Assembly: GCF_026210795.1 (NCBI RefSeq) | Contig: NC_089456.1 | Span: 1,676,501-1,740,500, forward strand | Direction: 5' to 3' | Source: Rhizophagus irregularis | Lineage: Eukaryota; Glomeromycota; Glomeromycetes; Glomerales; Glomeraceae | DNA: 64,000 nt | In this document: piece by piece, positions 22,393-34,136 of the stretch | Layout: every line of letters starts with the position of its first letter | Position numbering within the stretch: the stretch's first letter is position 1 | Made by a program: the position numbers and the translations under genes | Notes under the pieces: generated by a model | The model's database searches: none | Seen by the model: only the letters and a program-made list of their open reading frames with translations | Told to the model about the DNA's origin: nothing

Positions 22393-24378
22393 GCATTTAT
22401 ATCAGAAGTAGAGCAGGCCAGAGTCATGTAATTAAAAGAGCGCAACAAGAAATTACTTCAATAACTAACACACTTAGATACAAGAAGGTCACAGCAAGCC
22501 AAATAGCATATGTCAATAATGTAGTTTTAATGGCAAGACTCGAATACAGACTGAAAACTACTTTGGTCAGTGAAAATCAATGCCAAACACTTCATAATCG
22601 TATGATTACTCTACTCAAGACAAAAATGAGAATCATAAGGTCCGTGAATAATAATTCAGAATTTATTATTAGAATTAATTCACAAGATTGGGATAGAATA
22701 AGCACGAGAATCATGCTCAGAAATGCACAGCTTCGCATAGGAGTACAAGGATGCATATTGGTTGACCACACAGAGCTGATTCTAAAAATCAATTTACAAA
22801 ATAACTTTAACTTTAATTTATTGAAATCATTTAAGGATCAAATATTTAGCTTCAGGTTAACAGATCTTACCGCATGGAATTTAACCACGCAACATCAACA
22901 CACTATTATTTCAATCTTGCATACATCTGTTGATGTAGGGCATACGAATTTCAGGAAACTAGAACAATCAAGGATAAAGGCCATTAAATCTTTTATCAAA
23001 CGACCTGCGGAATTACTTGATATTAACTTTCTAGATCACATTACACACAACAATGGTGTAGATATGTTATTCTGGACTCAGATCAAAAAGATTTTTGGTA
23101 AAAATCCCAAAGGGCCAATCCCAAATTTTTTTAAATACTTGGAAGAAATAGCTATTGATCAGAATTCGAACGGACAACGTACATTAATAGAACGGTACCA
23201 AGCTACGAATATCCCGACTAATAAGATAGTTTCACTTACACCTTCTCCTCCTTCAAGAGACGGAAGGCATAAAGAATGGATCATTACACACGATGGAAAT
23301 GAGTACCAATTCAGAAAAATTTTAAAGAAAAATCTCACACGGTTCTCATATCAACATTAGATCATACAAGACAACAATAATTTGATTACCCAATGCGCCA
23401 GATGCCAACTCATATAGAGGATGATCCTATGTGCGTAAAGAAGGAAAAATATCACAAATCAACAATTATTGACGTAAAACATTCAACTAATAATTACCAG
23501 GACACTTCCACTTTTGAAATTTTGACACCTGTTAATTTGATCAGGACGAGAATAATTACGAAACCTTTGTTGTACAAGAATGAATCCCCTTTCGTATCAC
23601 TGGATATCCTGAGTTATGACCTAGACATTATTAAAAGAACCATCTCATCAACATTACTAATCACGGAGCTCTCAGATATCCTTGGATGCTTTGAACAAAT
23701 TGACAATCAAGAGTTTCACTTTTTTACCGATGGTTCAATGGATTTGAATTGCATAAACAATGAAGATGTCGTTGTAATGGGAGCAGGCTGGATTTTAAAA
23801 AATACAGATATTAGCTTCTCATGTGGAATAAGATTCCACCCCTCATCAACCAGACCTGAATTGCTTGCCATACTGACAGCTTTACTAGTCGCCCCAGTGA
23901 ATCATGGATACACATTCATACGGATAGTTAGGCAGCGATCGATGGTATCAACACAATTAACAATATGGTATCGAGATATAACCACAAATTTCTTAAACTT
24001 AATAATTATATCATTCTTTTTGCCATTTATGATATTATCACATCTAAGAGATTGGACATTGAAATACATAAGGTCAAAGGTCATTCAGGTTGCCATTGGA
24101 ACGATATGGCTGACGCGATAGCAAAAATAGGTAGAGAAACGGCGGTTGTCAATTCTAATAGATTAGTTGACTTACAATTTATATGCAGTTATAGTTTTCC
24201 TTTATTATTTCTGCCAGTTTGGCATAGTATAGAGATAGATAAATGTGTTCGACAATTTTGTAGAATAGTTTCAGAATCATTGGAAGAGATCACATGGTCT
24301 TTGAATAGTAATTGGAAGGATTATTTCGATAACCAAACACATGATACATCAATAGAATGGCATTGGACCGCACACTAG
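22393..24378 (+). pseudogene. LINE ORF2: thumb, connector and RNase H
   Basis: A long frame to 23360 covers the region after the polymerase core (IRSRAGQSHVIKRAQQE onward). It then shifts to 23393-24121 with RNase H motifs FFTDGSM (Asp) and STRPELLAILTALL (Glu). After a shift near 23910 come HTDS (Asp) with a stop replacing Gln, and KVKGHSGCHWNDMADAIAK (His and Asp, 24073-24125). All four RNase H carboxylates are visible but in two frames. The frame closes at 24376-24378. Confidence 0.75.
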
Positions 24379-25137
24379 CGCTATCTTAATAACATTAACA
24401 AGAGCTGTTGTGATAATCTTGATACTAATAATACCCTAATTAATTTCATAAAGTCTTCAAATAACTTATTACCTACAGTTGACAATCTCAGAAAACGTAA
24501 CGACATTTATGATGATGTACTGTGCCCAGCTTGCCGTGATCATGAAGAGACTTTGAACCATTTAGTAATATGTGCTGGATTGGAACATGCGTTCCTCACT
24601 GCTGAAAAAGAAATGATAGATAAGATTCGGAAATATCTCAAACGTTTCAAGTGCAAAAAATCTGGCACAATCAATGAACTCTACATCAGCATATTTGAAT
24701 ATAGAGACCCAGCTTTCCCTGAATTGAAATAAAGGAACAGACAGGAATTACTACGTGGTTTGATTTCACACACAATCGTAAAGAAGCTTAGAAAACTCAC
24801 ATCAAAAAGAATTGCTTCACGCCTGTCTCTAAAGATCATTAAATACTTTCATGAAGCTTTTAGAGAACATGTTCGGAAACCGCGATGTAAAATGATGAAT
24901 GAACTAGAAGAATCGTTGCATATTACACCTCAGGACAAATGTAAAACCTCAAGGATACATAAGGAGGACGTAGAAACTCAACGCGATCACTATCGACATA
25001 CTCTAACTGCATTTCGTGAACAAAAGGCATCAAAATATAATGAAGGCTTGCGTCGATGCAAAGATCATCTATACCGTTTGGTAACAACTGGTTTATTTCC
25101 TTCCTGGAAGTCTAGAAAAATTTCCATTCAACATAAA

Positions 25138-25169
<32 letters not shown>

Positions 25170-25191
25170 TTATGATAAAGTTGCAGTGTAG
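24379..25191 (+). pseudogene. LINE ORF2 C-terminus with zinc knuckle
   Basis: After the stop at 24378 the reading continues to CPACRDHEETLNHLVIC (24520-24582), a C2HC knuckle like that of the first LINE at 8739. A TAA follows at 24730, then a basic helical tail (24760-25191) ending in an asparagine run encoded by the AAT repeat. Confidence 0.65.
25138..25164 (+). repeat. (AAT)n microsatellite
   Basis: About nine AAT units at the end of the LINE ORF2, encoding poly-Asn. Confidence 0.8.
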
Positions 25192-25455
25192 TGGGTCCCG
25201 TGATCACCAGATATTGAAGATAGGGCCTTTATAGCTAAGATGACCTGTTACTAAATGAAGTCTACCTACGAAGTCAAACGATCACTCGACAGTGCACACA
25301 TGGGGTACTACCGGTATGACGAGTGGTTTGTAGTTTAATTATATTAGAGTAGTTATTAGGAAATTTTACTTTGTATATATTTTTTTATTTTTTTTACTTT
25401 AATAAAACTGCAAATGCGCTGTGGAAAAAAAAAAAAAAAAAAAGTAATAAAGAAA

Positions 25456-25543
25456 GTTATTTTAATAATAAATTGGTTGAATTACTAATAGAAGAATTTT
25501 AAATAATTAATAAATTAATTAATAGTAATATATTAAAAATTAA
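25456..25543 (+). pseudogene. Ty3/gypsy integrase relic, continued
   Basis: Resumes the integrase frame after the LINE: FNNKLVELLIEEF, a stop, then INKLIN, where integrases have NGLVE..CEEFGI-type sequence. It is cut again by the TTAA-flanked element at 25544. Confidence 0.5.
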
Positions 25544-26291
25544 TTGCTGATCCGCATATAGTAGATAGAAAAACTATTACAAATTTGAAAGCTACGTTTC
25601 CCTCATAAATAAGTTGAACAATTTTTAACCAAATCATTTGAAATTTTTATTGAAAGGACTTTGAGATTTGATTTTTTTTATCCAAATATTTAATGTAATT
25701 CTTATAAACTCAAAATTTTAAAAATACATCTATAAATTGAACAAGTCAAAATTACATATGAAATCTGCATTTCCCCTATAGATAAGTCAATCAATTTTTA
25801 ACCAAATTACTTAAAATTTTTGTTAAAAAAACCTTAAAATTATATTTTTTTTTATTCAAGTATTTAATATTATTACTATAAAACTTAAAATTTTACAAAA
25901 AATTTTTAAATATTGCCAATTAGTATTTGGCAATATTTTGAATAAATTTGCGCCACTTTTTTTTTGCCTTATAAAAGTACCGGCTAGAAGCCTCATTACA
26001 TTTACATACTTTTACATATGTATTAATATATTTTTTAAAAAAAATTAATTGAAAAAATACTTCAAACTCTGCAAAAACTACCTAATTTTAAGTAATTATT
26101 GATTTTTTGTGATTTATTCAAATTTTTCAGATTTTTAAATTAAGTAACTTTACAAAATAAATTTTGATGCTTTAAAATGATCTGCACTGCCACTAAATCA
26201 CATATTCTGAATGTGTACATAGTGTTTATTTTTAGATTATTAAGTAAAATCAGGTTTTCAATTAGTCTATTGTTCACATGCGAATTAGCAA
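25544..26291. mobile_element. TTAA-flanked inverted-repeat element (748 bp)
   Basis: The ends pair as TTGCTGATCCGCAT and, from the right, TTGCTAATTCGCAT. ttaa at 25540-25543 and 26292-26295. It contains two tandem-like halves (aaatttgaaagc..tttccct and gaaatctgcatttcccct). A diverged inverted copy lies at 54560-55068. TTAA targets are typical of piggyBac-like elements, but no transposase is present. Confidence 0.6.
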
Positions 26292-26295
26292 TTAA

Positions 26296-26620
26296 AAATT
26301 AAACAAAGAAAATATAAAAAAATCTCAAAAAAAAAACAAAAAATATATTATAATAAAATTGGAAAAAAAAGAAAATTTTCAAATTAAAAATAAAGTATTA
26401 TATTATAAATTATAATATAGCAAAATAAAACAATAGTCTGAAAATTTAAAAAGAATTATATAAAATTAAAATAATGAATAGAAAGATATTAAAAACATAG
26501 AATTATTAAAAAATATATTAATAAATCAAATTTTAAAATTATAATTAAAATTTAAAGAAGCTCAAATTTTTATAAAAGAAGATAAACCATAATTATTAAA
26601 ATAGTTATTTCTTTAAATTT
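26296..26620 (+). pseudogene. Ty3/gypsy C-terminal relic
   Basis: KVLYYKL, a stop, SKIKQ, then a stop (usually Trp), then further fragments, like the integrase C-terminal region that reads GDKVLYY...KQWSGKL in intact elements. Heavily decayed to A/T; the end is not defined. Confidence 0.4.
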
Positions 26621-26884
26621 AATTAATTATTTAGTTTATATTTATAATTAATTATTAATATTATATTTAATTTAAAATTTAGTTTAAAATAGTTATATTT
26701 TATTATTTTATTATTTATTAATTATTAGAATATCAAATAAATATTAACTAATAGTAGTTAAATATTTAACTAATTGATAAATAAGAAAAGTAAATATATT
26801 AGAAATTAGTAAAATATTTTATAGTACTCTTCCCCCCTTTTATTTTTTCAAAAATTTGGATTCTATTAAACATATAATAATAAA

Positions 26885-27522
26885 AGGACCGGACATCACA
26901 TATATAACTCACATTTGAGTTTTAGCAAATTCAATCAAAATTAGGTTAAACTCATAATTTTAGAAAGAGCAAATTGATTGAAAATTAATTAATAGTCATA
27001 ATTATGAGTTTTAGCAAATTGTATTGATTTTACAAAGTCATATTTTATATTTGAGCAAATTGGTACTTTTTTTTAAATTTAACTTATCCTTTGTTTTTAA
27101 CTTTATAAATAATATTTTTAAAAATATTAGTTTCGGGGTCGGGTCATATTTTGGCCAAAATTAAGTATAATTCCGGCCAAAATTAAGCATAATGCGGGCC
27201 AAAAACCGTCCGTTTAGTTTCGCAACATTTTATTTTTTAATAATTATTTATTTAATTTATTATTTTTATTAATTATTATTTTATCTATAATCTACATATT
27301 TTAATTATAAAAATTGGCAGTTTAATTTATATTAATCATTTATTTTTTTATTGATAATAAAAAAAAAGATTATTAACTCATATTTTGAGTTTTAGCAAAT
27401 TAGTATAGATTTGAAATGTGATAATTTGATTTTTAGCAAATTAGGTCTATTTTAGCAGAAGCAAAAAATACTTAAATTCATGCAGATCAGTTATGAGTTA
27501 TAAATGTGATGTCCGGGGTCCT
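26885..27522. mobile_element. hAT-like element (638 bp), 8-bp TSD
   Basis: The ends pair as AGGACCGGACATCACAT and, from the right, AGGACCCCGGACATCACAT. ataataaa at 26877-26884 and 27523-27530. The interior repeats gagttttagcaaatt several times and has two ggccaaaattaag boxes. No coding capacity. Confidence 0.8.
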
Positions 27523-27530
27523 ATAATAAA

Positions 27531-28752
27531 TATATTTTCCCAAAAGTTATATTATGTTTATTTGTTTATTGTAAATTTTTCTTTCTTATTAAATAAACTT
27601 TTTATAAATTCTGAATATTAAACATATAATCAAATTGGAGCAGTTTAAATATAAGTAATTTTAGAATTTTATTTATTATCATCTTTCAAGATAGCAAAAT
27701 AATAAATACTTTCTTTTAATTATTAAAATAAATCCATATTATACTTAATTTTTAATAAATATAATTGTTAAATAATAGTAAAGAAAAAGAAAAACTTTTG
27801 CATTTTAATTGTTTGATAAGATCTATATTATTTTGATAATAAAAAAAAAATTATGTTATTATTTTAATATTTTAATAATAAAATCAAGCATGATATTATT
27901 AAATATAATCTTTATAATGTATATTATATATGATAAAAAATACATTGTTTTTATTATAAAAATTTTGCACTGTATTATATAATTATAATTTATATTTAAT
28001 AAAAAAATTAAAATTTAACTATTTTTTTAAAATAATTTACTAACTTAATAATTTTCTTATCTTTTAAACATTTACAATTAGTTAAATGGATCATATTGAG
28101 GTTTTTTTTTAATATTTCTATATAATTAGCAATCTTAAATTAAAATTGTCTATACAAATTTTATCTAACATTTTAAAATTCCATTAGTTTTTACATTATT
28201 TAATTGATTTAATACTAACACAATTATTTATACAATTTTGCTACCATTTGCTGCTAACTACTGTTTTCTTTTTTTAACCTAACTCTTACTTATGAGGTAT
28301 ATTTGCATGTGAGTAGAACTGTAGAAGTCTTTCTTGTTTGATATATCTTCCTAGATAAAATAATAAAGTGACTTGCTCCCTTTAAGGGTACAATAAAAAC
28401 TAAATATAATCAAGTATAATTATAAACCAAAAATTAAAAAATTATACTATATAGAAAAAATTAAATTTTTTTTTAAAAAAAATAAATATAGCATCTTTTT
28501 AATTTCATTATTCCAACAACTTACATTTATAAACATTATATATAATATTTTTAAGTTGATTTAAATTTGTTATTTTGGTATTATTCTTCATTACTCCATG
28601 CAAATTCAAAACCACAATAAAAAAAAATTTATTGTTTGTATTGTAACCCAATTTTGGCTAAATAATCTAAATTTTAACTACTGTAGTATGCATTTTTCGC
28701 AAATCACGTGATTCCGTAATAGCATATAGGAATTGACAATAATCTTTTGTAT
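27531..28752. other. AT-rich, no gene seen
   Basis: About 1.2 kb of A/T-rich sequence with many stops on both strands. Probably old repeat. Confidence 0.5.
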
Positions 28753-28754
28753 TA

Positions 28755-28948
28755 CACAGGATAATCTAAGCGCACTCTCTCTAAGTGCACGTATTATATA
28801 TTTTTTCTCCAAATGCACCTTCTTACTCAGTCCCAAGTATATAGAGATCATATAAAATTTCCTTCTCTAAATGCACTCCCTCTCTAAATGCATGTTTTTT
28901 CAAATTTTCATTATGGTCCCAAGGGGGGTAATTAGAGAGAGTTGACTG
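28755..28948. mobile_element. Tc1/mariner-type MITE (194 bp)
   Basis: TA flanks at 28753-28754 and 28949-28950. The right end GTTGACTG and left end CACAGGAT are diverged, but the interior repeats ctctctaaatgcac as in the 45239-45436 copy and keeps ggtcccaagg. Confidence 0.6.
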
Positions 28949-28950
28949 TA

Positions 28951-30915
28951 TTGCACTTACGAAGGTTTATATGCAATTGCTATTTGTTACCCTTCAGGTA
29001 TGACACAAAGGAACCTTGTAAATAGCTTATCAGTGTTTTACCTTGTATGGAAATCTTTGGATAACTATTAATTGTAATACCTGTAGGCGATGAGAAATAA
29101 TACAACTATCATTTGCGATCAACAACTCATTTGTCCACTACAAATTACTGTTTATGATGAATAGATCAAAAAATATGAATTTCTGACGAAATGAGCTACG
29201 CTCAGTCACACCCAAAAAGGTAATCCATTTTATATTTTGTTGTGTGAATCAGAATCCTGCGGATCGGATATAATATATATATCCATTTATTTTTTCGATG
29301 TATTTTTAGTTAATATCTATTAACCGTTGATATAGTGTTCTTGTTAATAGCACAATCGATTCCATATGAAACGAAAACATCTGAAAATCTACAATGAGAA
29401 ATACAAGAATGTATAAGAACGTATGATGATTCGTTGTTATCAGAAGAAAAAATGTAAGAAATTCGTTAATTATGTGAATCTGGAGGAAGTGAACTTATGT
29501 GTAGGGCCTAGTACGTCATTTATATATGTTCTGATTTTTCATGATTCATTAATAGAGTATATAACAATAGTGTATGGGTAACAGATGTTAAGAGCGTGGT
29601 TAAGAAGCGAGATGGTCATAGTACAATAACGTAGATACTTCTATACCGCTACACAATGTTGAGCAACTATAGAATGTGCCCCTGTATAACTGTATTCCTT
29701 CTTAGATTACTACCTTAATGACTCCATTTTCTACACATCATTGACGAAGTAACACAAATAGTAGCTTTAAATAGTTCACTGAAACGGGGCAACATTTGCA
29801 TCATATGTAATATGTTATTTGTTCTCGTATTTATTTTTCATCAGTTCCTAACCTATTGATTTTCATCTCTCTTTTTCTAAATGTCCATAACTAGTGGGCG
29901 TAACAATAAGTGTGAAAAAAATAAAACAAAATAAAACTACTATTTTTTATATGGCACAAAAATTCCCAATGTTTTTGACGACCAATTCTCCCCTAATGAA
30001 TGAATATCGTTATATCCCTTTCAATTGTGTTTTTCTGCCTGATTGACAACACAATATCAAATGGAATGAATGTACTGTATGTTACTTCTTCCCATTTTAT
30101 AAGTTGACATATAATAACTATTCTTACTATAACATGTGCTGAATTTAACCGGTCCTTACAGTATCTTCCCTCCCCTTTTCTTCGAAAAGTCCGTTGTACA
30201 CTAGTAAGGATACTATTGTCCATCCTTGAGCGATCAGTTAATATCTGTACAGGAATATATGTAGGAACAACATTACCATCAACTATAAATTAATCGAAAA
30301 TATGTGTATTATATGGATACATATTTTTAATTGATTTTCTCATGACATTCCAAAACCAAAGCTGATCGAAAAATTACTATGGTAAGACACGATTCTTGGT
30401 TTGGTTGGTCTTCGATAGTGATATAATTTTACTGCGCTATCATAAATTCTTCTGTAACGTGAATGGTTTAATTTGGTATATTTTTTTCGTATTCATTTCA
30501 CAGAAAATGTAATATCACACTTCTAGTCAAGCACTATTTAGTGTCGTCAACTGTTCCAATAAAGTACTTTTTGTTTTTTTTTTTGAAAAATTTTTCACGT
30601 CTTTAAATTTTTGATAAGAATTTAATGTAACATTAAACGAAATATTTATTTATTTTACATAACGACAATAAAATCAAATAAGTGATGTGTAAAAAATTTT
30701 GAAAGTAGGTATCTATCTCCATACAAATTTTTAATTTTTTCAGTTCAATTCATTATTTTTTAAGGTCTCCTATGATTTAGACTGAACTTCCCCGTTTAGT
30801 GATAACTAAATTTAATGAAATATGATCTTACACCGCTTCTTTGCAATGCAGGCATATTTTTAACGTAATGAAATATATTTACTTTTTTATTCCAAAAAAT
30901 CTATTATTTAATTCT
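28951..30915. other. Intergenic, no supported gene
   Basis: Less AT-rich than its surroundings in places (29000-30250), but no frame with domain content. It lies downstream of the LamG gene on the minus strand. Confidence 0.4.
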
Positions 30916-31927
30916 TCAATCGATTGTTTGATATTGTCTTCGATTTATACTATTACGTAGAATATAACCACCTGCTAAAGTTATCATACCAAGAAAGTAT
31001 GATACTATAACTAAAATAAAATTACTAGTTGTTCCCGAATCATCATCATTGATTATTGTTGGATCTTCACCCTAAATTTTAAAAAAAAGTATGAGAAAAT
31101 CTAAAAGTATGTGTATAAATATAATAAACTTAAATGAATTCTCACCGAATAATCCTTTAATACTTCTTCGTGAGATAGACGAAAGTTATAATAACGAAAA
31201 TTACTATTATTTTTTTTTTTGAAAATAAGTAATAATTAATAACTGTTAATTTGATTGATTAGATTTCACATATACTTTATTACCTAATTAGTCCAAAAAA
31301 TCCATCGTTACTAGCGGAATGGGGGTTTTTTCCAATATATAACGGCTCATCATTGAATATGATAAATTCATTCTGGATTATTCTGAGACTGTAAGATCCA
31401 ACCCATTTACCATCTATATACAAATTCATTCGTTTATCAGGGTCTGAAATTGTATAAGCTATATGGTACCATTGAGTAATTCGGAATTCATAATCATCCA
31501 ACTCAAATCCAGTTCTAATGTTACTAGTAGTCGAACACCTTACTAACGGAACTGGTTCAGTTGCTCTTAGCCAGAGTGAAGGTGTTTGATTGTCAGATGT
31601 GTTACCTAAATGTAAAAATAAGTATAATTTAAGATAATAATAATACTTAATAATCATATATAAAATACCTTTATAAAAAATGGTATGGTAGTAGCCGTTG
31701 TATTCATGTTTTATAATATTTATTTTTAGCGTAATTGACAACTCGTTTTTTACAACTGGTAAGTCAGTATGGTTAAAAACTTGATAATATTTAGGTAAGA
31801 AAATAATTTGTTCTGTTATTAATTCACGATATTCTCTTTGACTCTGTTCCTGACAGAAAACTGACAATGAATTGATGATGATTATTATCATTAAATAATG
31901 GAAATAATAATAATAATCCATTATCAT
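30916..31927 (-). CDS. Secreted/membrane LamG-domain protein, 4 exons
   Basis: Exons by eye: 31927-31669, 31605-31284, 31203-31146, 31071-30916. Total 795 nt, 264 residues, phases consistent. The N-terminus is a signal-like hydrophobic stretch (YLMIIIIINSLSVFCQ). The centre fits a concanavalin A/laminin G-like beta sandwich: SLWLRATEPVPLVRC, QWYHIAYTISDPDKRMNLYI, GKWVGSY, EPLYIGKNP, FFGLISNFRYYNFRLSHEEV. WYHIAYT, YIDGK and FRYYNFRLSHEEV are characteristic of LamG-type sequences. A C-terminal membrane segment (NFILVIVSYFLGMITLAGGY) precedes a short basic tail. So it is probably a single-pass surface or secretory-pathway protein with an extracellular ligand- or glycan-binding domain; the ligand is unknown. 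Introns are 63-80 bp, GT-AG. Confidence 0.8.
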
Positions 31928-33447
31928 CTTTATAATTCTTGAAAAAATGGAATGAAGTGAAAATGGGTTGAACTATTGTTTTATGCATTCATTAATAAAC
32001 ACGTGCCTGTGCATGAGCGGTTACATATAAATGTGAAAAATAACAAAATTGGATGACAATGGTTCTCTATACAACGTACAACCAGAATTAACCGGTCAAT
32101 TATTGCCATATTGGTAAAGTATGTCCGAGGACTGGTTGTTAATTGTATACCATGTGAAATTTTGGGTTAAAACCTTCCGCATAAACCACTGACTAAATTC
32201 TATCGGTTTGATTACAGATTTTGGCCAGAATTAAGTGTCCATTTTTTGAACTTGTATAATGTCATATAACACATTGTATTTGGAATTTCGGTAATGATTT
32301 GGAATTTCAGCAAATGGCAGAAATAAGTCATCATATAAATGACAACACAAATATCAGAAAGATAGCCTTGTCCTCCTTCACTGTAGTCACCTTTAAAAGG
32401 AACGATTTGATGACGGACCTTGGTGGTATACCGGTACACTGGTTCCCCACTAACTGAACCCTCCGCGAACGCAAAGAAAGGGAACAGTTCCAAGCTGTGA
32501 TAGAGAAATATTCCGGATTATATGTCATACGCAAGTTTGTGGGTTGACCGAAAACCCCATGTATTCTTGACGATTTCAGAGATGAAGTCTTTCAAGATAG
32601 TTCAAATGGCAAAATGCAAGAGGAAACTTGTGGCGTATTACGAAACATGAGAATCGAAGCGAGAAGCACTAGATACAAACCAAGTTTGATACAGGAAGGA
32701 ATTCCAGTTCGTTCGTCACTCTCCGCCCAAGCCAACCAAAAAAAACACAGTCTTCAAGAAGAAAGGAATCTCCTCCTTCGAATCGAGACCAAGTGACCAA
32801 GTGAAGAAACAAAACCAGTTGAAGGACCTCAAGTCCAAGAACAGGAAGCAAGTGTAGGTGACGAAACAAGACAAGAGGGGCAAGACTGCAACAGATCGTG
32901 AAGAGGTTTTTGCAAAAATTAGTCGGCTTTTGTGGAGTTTATTTAAATTTTTTACTTTAATAGACGTTTGTTTCTCCTTAGTCAGAATATTATTTTACTC
33001 TTTATTTTTCCCAGTGTGTTTAATTTCTTTTTTAGTTTCTTTTTCTTTTTCTTTTTGTTTTTGTCTGGACGGCTCTCAGTTGAATCTGGGCTTCATGTCA
33101 TTTTACCAACTGTGGGGTGTTATCTTCGTGGTTTTTGAGATCAGTTTAATTTTTTTTTTGATTACATAGAATTCTATTATGTAGATTCGTTATTTGTAGT
33201 CGTTTTGTTTCCTTAACCATAACAGATAACAGTATTATAAAAAATAAAATAAAATAAAATTTGGAATTTCAGCAATTTTCAAATTGTTCACGAAGAGATT
33301 TAGTTATTTCACTTAATGTCTTGATGGTTGATCGGTAAAAATTCTTTAGTATTGGTTTTAATAAGTGGTCTAAATTATTTGAGAAAGATGTTTTATACGC
33401 GTTTCTAAAAGAAAGTCATTGTCCCGCCCTATATTATTATTTAAAGG
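31928..33447. other. Intergenic with a retroposon-like remnant
   Basis: Positions 32440-32800 give a polar reading on the plus strand (RERKEREQFQAVIEKYSGLY, then FRDEVFQDSSNGKMQEET) in frames with stops. A C/T-rich stretch and an (AAAAT)n tail at 33238-33262 follow. This looks like a 5'-truncated retroposon, but no diagnostic domain is visible. At about 32068-32152 ACAACCAG and CTGGTTGT form a short inverted repeat. Confidence 0.35.
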
Positions 33448-33449
33448 TA

Positions 33450-33603
33450 CATGGTGAAATTCGATATAATGGAACCATCCGTTCCATTAGTAAAATTTGT
33501 CAAAAATCCGTTATATCGAGAAATCCGTTAGATTATAACGATGTATTAAGACTTTACTTATGTTCCGTTATACCAAGGTTCCGGTATATCGAATTTCACT
33601 GTG
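33450..33603. mobile_element. TA-flanked MITE (154 bp)
   Basis: The ends pair as CATGGTGAAATTCGATATAA and, from the right, CACAGTGAAATTCGATATAC. TA on both sides (33448-33449, 33604-33605). Interior palindromic words ccgttatatcgag. Confidence 0.75.
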
Positions 33604-34136
33604 TATATTAACAAAGCATCTTTTAGTATATTAGTAGAACAGTTTTTTAGGTTTATATCTTTTTTTAACGGTTGGTTAAACAGACCGTAGACATCACTCC
33701 CAACACGTGACCCAATACTATCGGTTGTTGCTGTAAGATATCACGCCATACACTACAATGTTATCGTAACACCCGTTTTTGAACGTAATAAGGATAAAAA
33801 AATATTATGCAATCAAGATTTCGTGTAACCAATAGAGAGTTACTTTTATTGTAACATCTAGAAATATGTGACATTTGAAAAAAAAATTTAATAACTTTTG
33901 AAAATCTGAAAATAGGAAAATAGTGATTTAATTTTTTTTTATAATTTAATATTAATTAAATAAAAATACTAAAAATACATTTTTTTTTTATACATAAGGT
34001 AAAAAATAACATAATATGTATAAGTCCACATTTTACATACAACCAACTATTAAATAGTTGCATAAATTTGCTTAATTAGAATATATAATAATAAATGCTT
34101 GTTATACTCCTAACTACTTAATGAAATAAAGTACGA

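Noticed and set aside
32858-33169. 103-residue hydrophobic frame
   Set aside because: Phe/Ser-rich translation of a C/T-rich tract; probably not a membrane protein.
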